Assembly: GCF_010389155.1 (NCBI RefSeq) | Contig: NC_057765.1 | Location: forward strand, 24,120,980-24,184,979 | Length of the DNA: 64,000 nucleotides | Direction: 5' to 3' | Source of the DNA: Erigeron canadensis | Lineage: Eukaryota; Streptophyta; Magnoliopsida; Asterales; Asteraceae | Part shown: positions 35,201 through 47,100 of the stretch, piece after piece | How positions within the stretch are numbered: position 1 is the first letter of the stretch | Layout of the letters: each line of letters opens with the position of its first letter | Made by a program: the position numbers and the translations under genes | The notes under the pieces: model-generated | The model's database searches: none | The model's input: only the letters and a program-made list of their open reading frames with translations | Told to the model about the DNA's origin: nothing

Positions 35201-36823
35201 CTTACTCTGAATTATATTGATTGTTTGCTAGTTAATGGCTAAAGATTATAGATAATTGTATGTAGAGGTGGTAATCTTGTGAATGGGTCAATTTGGTTTG
35301 TGTCAATTCTGATCTCTATATCATACCCAATCATTTTGAACATATTAGTGATTTTTAAGAAATATATTTGTGTCCATTTACTTTAAAAGTTGACAAAATA
35401 AGTGTTTGCTGGATTAACTCCATGTGGCCCTTCACTGTCAATTTTTACATCTCTCCATCCGCCTATGTTGCCACTCACTGTCAATTTGGTCTCTTTTCAA
35501 TTATTTTTATCTTTTTACTATTATGTTTTTAGAAATATAAATCTTCTGTAGATGATTGGTCTATTCTCAACATTAGCTGGATGGTGCCTAGGAACAATGG
35601 CACGCCTAGTAGGGGTTATGACTACGATAACTACAATCCGTATATCACGGCCAGGTTAGTTCTTGCTGATGCTAAGTACACGGGAAGTGTTGTAGTTTCT
35701 CATAAATTTTCATGCAAGTTTATGATCTTCACATTTATAATTGTGGTGGATTGGGTCGTATAAAGTGGTATGTGTAGGATGTGAGTAGAGCAATAAGTTT
35801 GTTGATCAAGTATGTATGGTGGCTCTATTTTTGTAAATATTACTGACTTGTACGAACTAACTTAGTTTAACTAAGAGGACATATGTTGCTGGCTGATAAT
35901 TTAATGGTCTTTTATATAGAGAGACCAAAAACATGTATGAACCAAGACCGACAATGTTTTAGAGTGATATTACATGATAAATGAGGTGCTTCACTTCCTT
36001 GCCACACGGTTGACGAGTTATCATAATATTGTAAGCTCCATCCTTTTTCTTGTGATAAGGGTTTTTAAAATCCGCATTGAGGTAGTAGGTGCTACATAAT
36101 ATGCCCTTATGATTGCTTTGTGTTATCCATCGCTTGAAATGTCTCCATAGTCGTTGCTCCACAATGATTATCTTGTGTGACGACTTTAAAACTTAGGGTC
36201 TGAAATGTCGCTCCATAGTCGATGCTCCCACAATGATTATCTTGGGTAATGACTTTGAACTGACTTAGGGTTTATAGGGGTCTCCATTAATCATAACTTG
36301 CAATTACCAAGGTTAATGATCTCTTGGGGAAACATCATAAAAGATGGTATAAGGTTCTTTGCAATCAAAGTCATGCATCATTTGTTATCCATGTTTGTAG
36401 AGAGTGTATGGGTGTTAGTGTTGTTTAATTTGATTTGCTATTTGTTATTGTTCAATCGTATTGATGTTTAAGCTCATTATTTTACAGTAGTTGGTTCAAA
36501 CACTTTGAAGTGCTTGTATATTGTGGTAATGGGATCTATCGCCATTCAAAATAGTAAGAATTGAAAAACAACCAATACCGAAGAAGTGCCAAACATACTT
36601 GCCTCTTAGTTAATAGTTTAGTAATATTTTCATTGTAGTAACTATAGGACCATTTTTGTCTCCCAATCCATCGGTTATTGTACCCTCATTGTAAATAGGA
36701 CCCTTCTTATTATGTCACTATTAAGGAGTTCTTATGTTTTCATACATTATCATGTTATCTTGTTTCTGTGTGCCAACATAAATTTTTTCAATTGTTTTCA
36801 GGTCGGCCTTGGCAAAAAAATGA
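29518..36823 (+). CDS. Unrecognised 15-exon gene with basic N-terminus and cystatin-like segment, copy A
   Basis: Exons: 29518-29543, 29730-29787, 29937-30036, 30154-30364, 31271-31313, 32368-32458, 33544-33638, 33760-33861, 33948-34164, 34596-34658, 34798-34851, 34940-35008, 35118-35189, 35552-35654, 36802-36823. All introns are GT-AG and the join is open for 441 codons to TGA. Residues 1-40 are very basic (MPRLRKKN, RKKRVKVDLKK), consistent with nuclear targeting. Residues about 222-290 follow the cystatin pattern: glycine pair 229-230, AVAAFN helix 232-237, a beta stretch and VYEAIVV 283-289. The inhibitory QxVxG loop and the second-loop Trp are absent, so protease inhibition is doubtful. 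The rest is unrecognised. Exon 4 has a 30-bp in-frame duplication absent from copy B. The gene model is strong; the family call is tentative and could instead be one of the plant cystatin-related or UPF0725-like families. Confidence 0.72.
32167..32218. repeat. (ATT)n microsatellite in intron 5 of gene copy A
   Basis: Uninterrupted ATT run of about 50 bases. Unit B has only a short remnant at the same place (about 46741-46757), so it expanded in A or contracted in B after duplication. Confidence 0.9.
32491..32508. repeat. Run of 18 G in intron 6 of gene copy A
   Basis: Eighteen consecutive G lie shortly downstream of the exon 6 donor. Unit B reads GGTGTGGGGGC at the same place. It is an outlier in this AT-rich window. 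Confidence 0.9.
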
Positions 36824-38174
36824 GACTGATGTATGGAAAGAATCTTAAAGAGCAGCTTTTGAATTCTTGTTAAATAAGTTTAAAATTATTTACCTTGTGT
36901 TTGGTTGTGTAATTTATGGTCCTAACGATGTCTAGGCTATACGTATGGTCCTCTTTTGAGGCACGTCTCTTTGATGAAACCCTAAACTGTATGTCAATGA
37001 AATTCGGAGTGCTAGTTGCAGCTATGTACAAGGTTAATCCTAAATCCGCATCTAAATCATTGAACCCAAGAAAAAGGAACTTATTTTTGACACTACCAAG
37101 CGGGGCTCCACATTTAATTGTGTGCATCGGTCTGATCAATACACTTATGAATTGACATTTGATGTATGTAACTTTCTTACTAATGACAAATGTATCAAGA
37201 TTTGTCCAAGTATTTAAACAAGTGATCTGTAGATGCCTATGCACCGTCTCTAATATAAATTTGGGGGTAGATGGATATGAAGAAAAAACAGGGTTGAGAA
37301 ATAACAGTTAGAATAATGTGAATTGTATCCCCACAAAACTGGTTTGGTTATTCCATAAACTGGTGTTTACCGATTATTGATTTTGCCGTTACAGAGTGGT
37401 TTTTTTGTAACCTGGTTAGAAAAACTGGTTTGTATTCAAGAGACATTGGATCTAAATATAGTAGTTTGAGTAATTGGACATCTAGCCGTTTTTTTATTTT
37501 ATTTTATAGCTTTTAGCCTTTAGTTACCATTTTGTCATTCTAAAACTTGTATAAATTGGTAGCTTGGGTTTGATTTAGTCACAACACTCAAAACCCGGAG
37601 CTTTTTGCTAACTTCCTTTTGTGTAAGTGGTTGGATGGGTCGACTAAGGTGCAATGTAAAAGTTGTTAGAAATTTTTTAGCTAGCAAATCCAAATATCCA
37701 ATACAACATTGAGACTACGTATTAAAAAACACTGTGAAGGACTAAGAATCGTTCCAGAAGAAGGTCAAGCATCAGTGCCATGAGATAAAACTATTTTTGC
37801 ATATTTTAAACAACCCTGTTATCTCGTTTGGGAAATATCAGTTAACATATTAAGAATTTTGATTAAACAACCCTGTTATTTAAATAAGAAAGATTTTCCA
37901 CACATTTAGAAGTACATCTTGTGGTTACTTTGAAGTTTTAGGTTGTAACTTCTTTCACTTTATTTTTTTTTTGATATATGATTATATGAGCATTTAGTTG
38001 TTATTTCCATTAGATGAATTTTATGTATGTAAGTTTGTCTATGTATTAGCATAAGTATGAACTGTCCTACGTCGTGAATGAGTGAGTTGCAATGAATTTC
38101 TCACCTCCCTTCATCACTCTTTTTAATAAGATAAAGATAAAGAAAAACAATGGAGGGGTGGTGAGTGAATTGGT

Positions 38175-38282
38175 AGGGGGACGCCCTTTGGCTCACCACT
38201 TGTCTGTCATCGGGGAGGTCAAGGCGGTGTTCACATGTGACCACCGGGTACCCCTTCTTTCCCCGATACACTCTCCCCCTTC
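38175..38282. repeat. GC-rich foldback in unit A
   Basis: An outer AGGGGG pairs with CCCCCTT. Inside, ATCGGGGA (38209-38216) pairs with TCCCCGAT (38260-38267), and the centre GGTGTTCACATGTGACCACC is almost a perfect palindrome. GC-rich against an AT-rich background. Present with a few changes in unit B at 52734-52842. Could be a small DNA-element relic or a structured RNA segment; identity unknown. Confidence 0.55.
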
Positions 38283-39011
38283 TAAATAACCATATATGAG
38301 TTTATGGCAGCTCTGTGATTTTCGATGAACAAGACCTTCGTGCAGGGGTATTAACTATTAAGTCACTTCTCTCAATGTTATATTCTTTTTGGTATATCAT
38401 TCCAATAATTGGTAATGGATCATCGTGTTGGTGATGAATGGTTTTAATTTCAAACGTTTGACTGTGATTCATTAATGGTTATTTAGTTTGGTGTATATGT
38501 GTAATTTTTGATCTGATCAATAAAAATGTAATATTTATCAATATATAGTCAAATTTGTAAGGATTCATTTTTGGAATTTGCTGTAATTATCTATGTATAT
38601 ATTTGTGTATCTAGCTTCTATACTTCGATCATGTGTTCAAGTAATAATTTTAACGAGTTACAAACTTTTGCGCAATTGTCATTTTAGCGATGAACGTTGT
38701 AGCCTTTAAGGGTAGTCAAATTACTTGTATTAGCAATGGAAAATAGCTTGCAGTAGTTCAATGCATTAGGAACTTGGGTTGCTCACAAGTTTTACCATTC
38801 AACGTCCGTAAAATACAACTTTTAAACATGTTATTGAAGGACTGTTAGATAAATTTGCTTGTTTAACATACACTCCAAACTGCCCCATCTATTTTATTTG
38901 GAAAGCAAATACAACTATCTAGATAAATTGTGCCAAATGAGTGACCTACCGGTTATTTCATTCACAAATAAACTTATATACAGAGACAAGCATTCATATA
39001 TGATGTATAAA

Positions 39012-39043
39012 CTAGAATAATAATACCCGTACTTAGTTCGGGT
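39012..39043 (-). repeat. Helitron-like 3' terminus on the minus strand (unit A)
   Basis: On the minus strand a 19-nt hairpin (ACCCG...CGGGT, 39043-39025) is followed by nine A/T bases and CTAG (39015-39012), then T. This fits the Helitron 3' rule. Unit B has the same structure at about 53565-53595 with one stem change (CCCAT). No 5' end or coding content was recognised. Confidence 0.4.
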
Positions 39044-40466
39044 TATAGTTATCAAACTATTTTTATAACTTACATAACTCAATACATAATTTAATTAATT
39101 TAGATTTAAACTTTTTAAATGAGTTTATGATTTATTTTTCTAGGCTTTAACTCATATTTATATATAACTTAATTCGGTTAATTGGATTTATAATTTATGT
39201 TATATTTTCATTCTATGCTTTAACTCATACTATGGGATATCAACGGTGCCGAATGACTCATTTTTACATGTATATGTCTGACATGTTTCTCTTAAATGAG
39301 CAGTTTTAACCAATCTTTATTTTGAATCGTTACTCAACCCATCATGACCCGTCTATTTTGCTAGGGGTTCCACAATTTTTTGTTGGGTGTGAAACCCTCT
39401 TTTTCTCGTTAGTTTATTTATTTTATAAAAAACATTATTTTTGTAAGCCTAAACAATAAATTATATTATTCTCCTATTGAAAGGCCCATTTATTTATTTA
39501 TTTAAACTTGTTAATTACTCGTAACACCATACAACTAAAGAAGTAAATTATTTACCCGTAAAATATAACACACCAGGAAAACCTTTTTACACAACTATAT
39601 ATGTCTATTTACACTTAGGAAAAAAAAATGACGCTAAATAATATGTGTAGAATAATTAATAATACATGTAACACATGTAATAGCATTCATCTAATATACC
39701 AAACATGAAACATATACAAGAAATTTTTGTTGGAATAGTAGATTATACAAAATGATTTGCAAAAATAGAGAGTCAATGAATAAAATTGCAAATATAATAC
39801 CCAGTTTAGGACAGGGTGATGTAGTTTGAGGACCCGATGCTCAGGTAATGAGGTGTGGTCATTAAGGCCCGAGGTCATAAAGTCGGATGATGGATATTGA
39901 AATTTAATTTCTAATTTGAGTTGATACATTAATGATTTAATGTATACAAGTTTCACTACAAGCAAAGAAACACAAATACTATGACACATATAGTAAAAAA
40001 ATAACAAACATGAGACTACGAAAAATTAAACTTGAATAGTTTATGATACTTGGGCGTATATTCATTATGTCATCGATCACCCGATCTTGAGAAGTCCGGG
40101 CTCCAAAGGTTTCTGTAAGTGTTGGAAACGTCGCACTAAGTAACTATTGGAAAAGTCGACACTTATAACCACTATACATATTTTAACCATATTTCATGAG
40201 GTTTATCATTCATGCATCATTCCTAAAATCACATGTATATACACTTACAAAGTCATAATCACACAAATTAACATAAACAAATTGATCATAAAAGATTCAG
40301 TTTCTCGAAAAAATAATAATCATTTAATTTGAAATTTTCAGTGATGATGAAGGTGTGGAAAGTCCAAGGAAACGGTTGATCGACTTGATGTAAAAAGGAA
40401 GAAAAAGTTGATAGCCAACAACAACGATCATGTGACTGTTTTGAGCGGGGGTTCATGTGCGCCTTC

Positions 40467-41965
40467 TGATATGTCCATTTATATGCATATTCCCATATCG
40501 TTTCTAAGACGTTTTAAGCTTAATTATGTGTAAATTATATGTATATTCGATGCTTTGATGGCGTTGCTAGTGCTTTCAGGCTTAGAACAGGTAAAATGGT
40601 TAGAAACAGCTGTTGGAAGACTTTAAGATGCATTGGGATGGTTCGTGGACGCATACGAGTAAAGATGGAATGGAAACTACAAGTTTTGGCTGAAAACAAG
40701 GTTGGTGCGTCGCACCATGTAAGGAGGTGCGGAGCATTTTCTATTCAGAAACTTGGAAGAAGTTGGAAAGCAGGGAGGTGCGACGCACCAACCCTGTGGT
40801 GCGTCGCATATCGGGCAGCTTCAAATTTGGTAACAAGGCCAGGTGCGCCGCACCTGAAGCTTGGTGTGTCGCACCTGTAGGTCGGTTTGTGAAGACCTCT
40901 TGCAAACTCTATAAATACAAGGCTATAACCCTCCCATTCGACACACAATCACTTCTAGTCGACTTTAGGGTTCTTTGGGGGTATTCTTAGCAGCTTTTTC
41001 GTCCATCAAGGTCTAAGGGTTGTTCGTGATCTCCAAGGCATTCGGTTGTCGATTTTCTTAGCGTTTACTTGTTTTCTACACATTGGTACAATGTATTTTT
41101 CTATATTTTTACTCTTTGTGCTTTGTTTTTGATTATGAGTAGCTAAATAATTCGTCATCCACTGAGATGAAGTGATACATTGAATAATGGTTGCATAAAT
41201 CTTTTGAAATTCAAGTTGATTTGATTTAACGTTGTGTCGTAATCTTAGCTTATTAATTCTTTGTTATTTAACTCTCAATTGCGGATAGTTTTTGCATAAC
41301 TTCAGTGGTAACTAGGTTGTGTAGAAGTTATTTTGATTGCTTGGTTAGAAGCAATTGTTTCTATGACGGGTATGGTAGGAAGTAATTGATAGTTAATAAG
41401 GGTTAACGGGTTAATGGTTGGGTACAATCAATAGACACAATTGTTATCTAATTAACCAAAACAATTAATTGGCTAGGAAAGTTATGAAAGGCGTCTTGGG
41501 GTACCAGTCTTAGTAATGGAACCAGTTAACTAAGGGAATTTAATAAAGTAACAAACTTGAGGGGTACGGGGTGAGTCTTTGTTAGTTCTCGGTTATAAAA
41601 TCAACATATTTGAATTGGTACTTTAAATATATGCAACCTAAATAAAGTGTATCATGGAATCGAAGTGGATGATCTTCTCATCATATTTGATTTAAAATAA
41701 TTTCCTTTCCGATAAATTCTACGGAATTTCTAACTCTTTTAATCTAACTAACTTTCAAATTAAAATCAATATGACGTGGTGTCTTTAAAAACCAAACTCT
41801 TTTCTTAAATTACTTAAAACTCGCTAACTCTTATTAGTCTCCGTGGAACGAACCTTTACTTACTTTAATCTATATTACACACGAACGGGTCCACTGCCCG
41901 ATTGTGTGTGGTAAACGATTCAGAGTATTTATAGGATTTTAATTTAACTAGATTTTCACACATCA
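40467..41965 (+). mobile_element. Solo LTR, Athila-type
   Basis: Begins TGATATGTCC and ends TTCACACATCA, 1499 bp, absent from unit A where the flanks are continuous (about 26080). The 3' end carries the phrase GTCTCCGTGGAACGA and ACGGGTCCACTGCCC, matching the style of the LTR at 18954-20521. TATAAATA at 40910-40917 would be its TATA box. Just upstream (40704-40875) is an array of GGTGCGNCGCACC palindromes. The flanking bases (CCTTC, AGTTT) do not form a convincing target duplication. Confidence 0.75.
40704..40875. repeat. Array of GGTGCGNCGCACC palindromes in the solo LTR
   Basis: About six copies, complete or partial: GGTGCGTCGCACC, GGTGCGGAGC, GGTGCGACGCACC, GGTGCGTCGCA, GGTGCGCCGCACC and GGTGTGTCGCACC. 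The last is about 35 bp upstream of the putative TATA box, placing the array in the LTR promoter. Confidence 0.85.
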
Positions 41966-42340
41966 AGTTTTTTATATCACCGGGGGCAGCGGTGTAATCT
42001 CTCTGGCTTATAACCCTACCCGCGGTTGACCCGTTTCCACACCTACCACCTGTAGTGCATTAGTAAGCATATATTTGTTGTGCAATAGTGAACTAGTTAT
42101 ATTAGTGAGATAAAGATTAACTTCAATTATATATCAAGGATTATTAAGGCTGTAAATATGGGTTTATTAAGATGTTATTGTTCAAAGAGATTCATATTGA
42201 TAAAGAAAAAGAAATTCACGTAGAAAACTAAGAGTATATTATTATTATTCAATATATGGTCCATGTATATACAATCTGAGATATGAGACAAAAATATTTT
42301 TTATTAAATAGGATTTCATCCTATAAATTTGCGTCCAATC

Positions 42341-42416
<76 letters not shown>

Positions 42417-42513
42417 TAAAAATAAATAACCAGATAGTATCTCGGGTTCCCACTAAATTTTTGTAAATTCTATTTATTTCTAATAAAAGTGATGATTTTA
42501 TAATAAAAAATAA

Positions 42514-42553
<40 letters not shown>

Positions 42554-42554
42554 T
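42341..42554. repeat. Two (AAT)n microsatellites in unit B
   Basis: Runs at about 42341-42413 and 42514-42554. The second corresponds to the single run at 26353 in unit A. Confidence 0.88.
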
Positions 42555-43429
42555 AATACTATAAGACAGTTGAACTAATGACATATTAACCAATCAACTC
42601 GTTCAATTTCGTCAAATTGATTTTCGCTTATGTCATCATTTAGATTAACTGTAAATTAAAAATCTTAATAATAATTATCCAAATATATTATTATATTAGT
42701 ATTTATATTAATTTGTAGAAAAAATCTCATTATCTTACACTTTTTTGTTTTCCATCAATAATTTACACTTTTTAACCTTGAACACTTTATTTATATTTAT
42801 TGTTGGCCATCAACTTGAGAATATATTTTTAAAAATATTTAAAAAGTTACAAAAAGTATTTATATTTAATTTTTTAAATTTATAATTGTCACTCAAATCA
42901 AGAGGTTGTTGTCAAAGAACATCAAAACAATCCTAATTCTTATCTAATTATCATAGGATACATAATTGAAAATAAACATATTCGTGTTATGGGTCTGTAT
43001 CAACAAATAATAATTCAACATATGAAATATTGTCTACAAATTATATTTCAAAACCTAATGACTTATCAACAAATATTAGATTAGATTAGTATAAATTATA
43101 TATATTAGTATTTAGTTTAATATTTTATACAAACACAATTTAAACTCTAGATACATGTCTCAAACATAATAACAGATAACGATATATAACATCATTATTC
43201 TAAACACAATAGAAAATACAAAACCAGGACGATCACAGAACAAAACATGATTTACAACAGATGGTTACTTGAATACTAAATCCAAATCAATATGAACTTC
43301 ATTCAAAATTCATTCTATCTCTCAAACAAAAAAAGTACATAATATTCTCCTTTTTTATATATTAGTTTTGCGTATTAATGTTTAAAGTTACAGTAATCAC
43401 TCAGAATATAAAAAAAAAACCCTAATTGT

Positions 43430-43819
43430 TATCTAATTATCATAGAAGAGGTGATTGAAATCCATGTGTGTTATGAGCCCGCATCATGATCAAATAGATA
43501 TAATTGAATGTCAAGTACATGATCACAAGTAAGTTTATATTTTAATTCTTTCTTTTATAGTACTATCACATTATGAGTATAATTGAATTATTATAGCATG
43601 TGCCTTGTGGAATGATTACGACAAACAATTCCATCAATATGTCTCGGCTAATGACAGTGACGAACTTATGATTATTGTACTATAATTTGCAAAATAAATA
43701 ACACTTAGAATCGTATATATTTTTAAATTATAAGCTTTTATGACTTAAATGTATGAAAATCTAATATTAATAATATCGTAAACCCCGTGTCCAGTGTTGG
43801 ACACGAGTCTAAAATCTAA
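43430..43819 (+). mobile_element. Helitron-like 3' end with RPA-like debris (unit B)
   Basis: Single copy of the module that occurs twice in unit A: a degenerate RPA-like exon (about 43440-43530), a CALWND-like piece with a changed residue (about 43600-43690), the perfect hairpin 43786-43805 and CTAA at 43816-43819 before T. The piece before it (42556-43003) matches the start of the first module, so B lost an internal stretch. Confidence 0.48.
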
Positions 43820-44081
43820 TATATATTCTCTAAACTAACTATGGAAATTAGTAGATATGATAAGACATAACTTTATGGATTTAAATGGGGTACATATTTT
43901 TATTGAGAAAAGAATTTGGGTGAATTTAATTTGTTTACTAGAAAAGAAATTTTGTTTTATTTTGAATTATTACTTAATATTTATATATTTATGTTTACAA
44001 AATAAACGAATAGGCCCATGGGGCCAAACGTTTAGCTGCTACTAAATTAGTACGCGTAAATTACTAATCTGAAAAACTATA

Positions 44082-44122
44082 ATTCCCGATATGAAAAGCG
44101 GGAATAAAAGCGGCAATTCCCG
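44082..44122. promoter_or_regulatory. E2F-like inverted repeat upstream of gene copy B
   Basis: ATTCCCG 44082-44088, CGGGAAT 44099-44105 and ATTCCCG 44116-44122, about 50-90 bp before the start codon and unchanged relative to unit A. The whole proximal upstream region is conserved between the units, so retention of this motif alone is weak evidence of function. Confidence 0.35.
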
Positions 44123-44169
44123 TCAACGATTTACGATTTAATAATAACCATAAACATCGCCAAGCCGAC

Positions 44170-47100
44170 ATGCCTCGCCTCCGCAAGAAGAACAGGTGTG
44201 GTACTCTCTGTGTGTATATATATATGTGTATTTACATTGATAATATGTGAATTCGAAAACAGTATGGCAAAGAAGCCAGAGATTGTAAGAAATTATTATT
44301 TATAGGGTTTGATTTTATGTTAATGATGTGAATTTTGGTGAACAGTAAGAGGACTAAGGTTTGTCCGGAATTATTATTGCCAAAGAAGTTGATAAAAACT
44401 CCGGTGAGTATATATATCACTTTTTCAACTATTTTTTTGAATTAGCATTACAAATATTGATGATTTGTTGGTACTTTTGATTGAAAATCTATATTAATAT
44501 CCTTGTTTCGAGTCTATCCGCTGCTTTTTAAGCTTATATTATGTTAATAGTAATTGTCTGCTACATTAATCGAATGCAGAGGAAGAAAAGGGTCAAAGTT
44601 GATATGATAAAGATGGAACATTTAGAAAGCATCGAAGGGGACTACATATTACAATTTATACCGTCGAAAACCACTAGAGGTACGCAGTTTCTTTAGTCTG
44701 CCCCTATTTTACCCATGCTATACATACACACACACAATAGCAACACCAACATCATTGACTTCATGACTTGTTTTTGTTGTTATAAATATAAATATAAAAA
44801 CATAGATGAGGAACATTTAGTCACCAAGAAGATTGATGTTCATACTAAAGCTCTCAAGAAACTTATTACCACTAGTTTCAGTTTTGTCCGAAATTATGAA
44901 TTCTTAATCAGTTCTGCTAAAGAGGTGCTGCGCCTTGTTAATTGCTACATCAAGGATTCCAAGTTGCAGCCTTTCAACTACACTTGGTATGTTACAAGCC
45001 TTTATATGTGTGGTTGTTTTGCATATTAATTTCCTAGTATCGACCCCACTTTTTACCAATATATTACATACTTTAAGAAAAAAAGTGTAGTTATTGCAAC
45101 TTACCAATATATTACATACTTGTTTGAGTTTTTATAATACCAATTTTTGTTTTGGGGTTATGTTAGGATATGTTTAATCAATTTTATCTTAACCTTAGTA
45201 GCCGTGGATAGTATTTTATGGACAAATAAGATATTCCATAAATTTTCATCCAACTACTTGGTAAAATCTTGAAGCATAAACGTAGAGGAGTTATTACTTG
45301 TTTCATTTATGTGTCTGTAAAAGGGTGCATTTACGCATTACACTTTCTTTGATATTAATAAAGTGAATTTGTCTTCTTTCATTGACTTGAATTGAACCCA
45401 TATTTAATCTAATGAGTATTATATGGTTTATATCATTATTTATTTATAGATTTACTGAATCTTTTTTTTTTTTTACCAAAAACCGTGAGAACCTTTAAAT
45501 TATGTATTAGATAACATGTTTTTTAAGTTCATTCACATGTAAAAAATCATACGAGAATAAAATACGTTGCCGAAAACATGTAAAACTACATATAACTGGA
45601 CATGGTCATGTGTGAATGGTACTGTTTTTGTTTCATATGACCTTTTATAGACTTTTTACATATGAAATTAAGCTAAAACACATGTGATCTAATACATAGT
45701 TTAAAGGTTCTCACAATTCTTGCGAAAATACAAAGTTTTGTAAAGAATATGAGCCTCATTGGTCACTGCACACACACACACATAGTTTTGTTTTATGGTT
45801 TACATTGTTCATTTACTTTTGCATTTGCAACTTTTTTCAACAGGAAAGTTTATGACCCACCAAGGAAAGATTATAAGCCACCAAATGTAAGAATGGTTGT
45901 TATTATTAGCTATGCTTTTTTTATTTTGAAATGGTTTGAAGTTTTAAATGAAAAAATGGATTATAACTATGATACAACAATAAAGTCAAACCCAGCGAGT
46001 GAGATCTGGACACTCATACCTCTACCCGAGAGTAGAGGAAACTGTTTTCTGCAAAGTGTGAGACAGTATATATAAAAGCATGTGATTATTTGTTATTGTG
46101 AGTGAGTAGTCATTGGTTTCTGTTTGAGTGTGAATACAAGAAATTATAGTATTACAATAAGAAAGAAAAACAAAGAAGCATGCCGACATATAAACGCATG
46201 TATAAATGTACATGGCATATAAACCATAGATCAGTTTGTGTACAAGGACTCTATACTACTCATATTAGGTATATGTTTGTATCTGTATACCTAAAGATAT
46301 AGGATAATATCTATGCTTTGAGTCCGTATGTCACCTAGAAACATACGGGCATCTAAAAGAATAAAGGCAGATATCTAGATTCATAAAGGCACCTAAATGG
46401 CCTAGAAGCATATCATTATAATAACTTGGGGATTATTATGACTATGATAGCATTACTATAATTAAACCATCTTATGAAATGTTGGTGTGTAAATCATAAG
46501 CATAATAACTTGGGGGTTGTATTTGGAGTTGGTCAGGTAACATAGAAAGCATAGTTCTTCGTATCTGACTACTTTTAAATTGTTTACTGGGGATTAAATC
46601 GATGCAATGATGCATAGGAACAAAACTGTGGCCTTCATTGATTTAAAACAAATTAGTTCATTAAAAAGTAAATCTTATTCGTTACAAAAATTTTTAGTAT
46701 CTGTTGTATGTGGAAGCTATATAATTTTGTATTTTTAAATTTTTTTATTAATATTATCACGTGACTTGCAATTTGGATATCATTTACCAGTTTGCATATT
46801 CAATTGATTTCATATCAAAATTTTATATGACTTTGATGCACACACCAAAACAGAGTATTAGTAACTTTAGGCATCAAGTTAATATTTGTTTATTTGATGA
46901 TTTTTTCAGGTTTCTGCCTATACCTGCAACCTTGCCAAAAACGGTTATGCAAGTGTTTATACGAATTCTTGGATTCATCCGGAGAATGTTTTATTTATTG
47001 GTATGCATTTTCAAAATAAATAAAAACGACTGGTGTGGGGGCATCACAAGTGATGTTGGGATGGTGAAACCCATATAAGACCTAGATTGTTGTACCCAAG

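Larger units (their letters stand above)
25653..40037 (+). repeat. Tandem segmental duplication, unit A (14.4 kb)
   Basis: The sequence starting AGTTTATGATACTTGGGCG at 25653 recurs at 40038. From there the two stretches run in parallel for the whole unit, gene included. Unit A differs from B by having an extra Helitron/RPA segment (about 26840-27615), an extra first exon with 0.7 kb (28789-29517) and no LTR insertions. The left edge coincides with the truncated end of the Athila-like element; the words flanking the junction share AGTTTAT. Confidence 0.92.
36824..40037. other. 3' flank of gene copy A and unit A right part
   Basis: Contains the presumed 3' untranslated region, a foldback at 38175-38282 and a Helitron-like minus-strand end at 39012-39043 (both listed separately). 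The rest is AT-rich DNA that parallels 51384-54234 and 63796-64000. Open frames here are not conserved between the two units. Confidence 0.6.

Noticed and set aside
36870..37244. 124-codon open frame on the minus strand next to gene copy A
   Set aside because: The same place in unit B (51320-51796) has a stop in mid-frame, and no family is recognisable. It lies in the presumed 3' untranslated region.
38092..38289. 65-codon open frame conserved in unit B (52648-52845)
   Set aside because: It coincides with the GC-rich foldback; the peptide has no recognisable domain and conservation is explained by the duplication.
40539..40990. Overlapping open frames on both strands near 40.5-41.0 kb
   Set aside because: They lie inside the solo LTR over its GC-rich palindrome array, which raises open-frame length by composition. 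No domain seen.
40460..41975. Target-site duplication for the solo LTR
   Set aside because: The five bases on each side (CCTTC and AGTTT) do not match, and the right flank has drifted T-runs relative to unit A.
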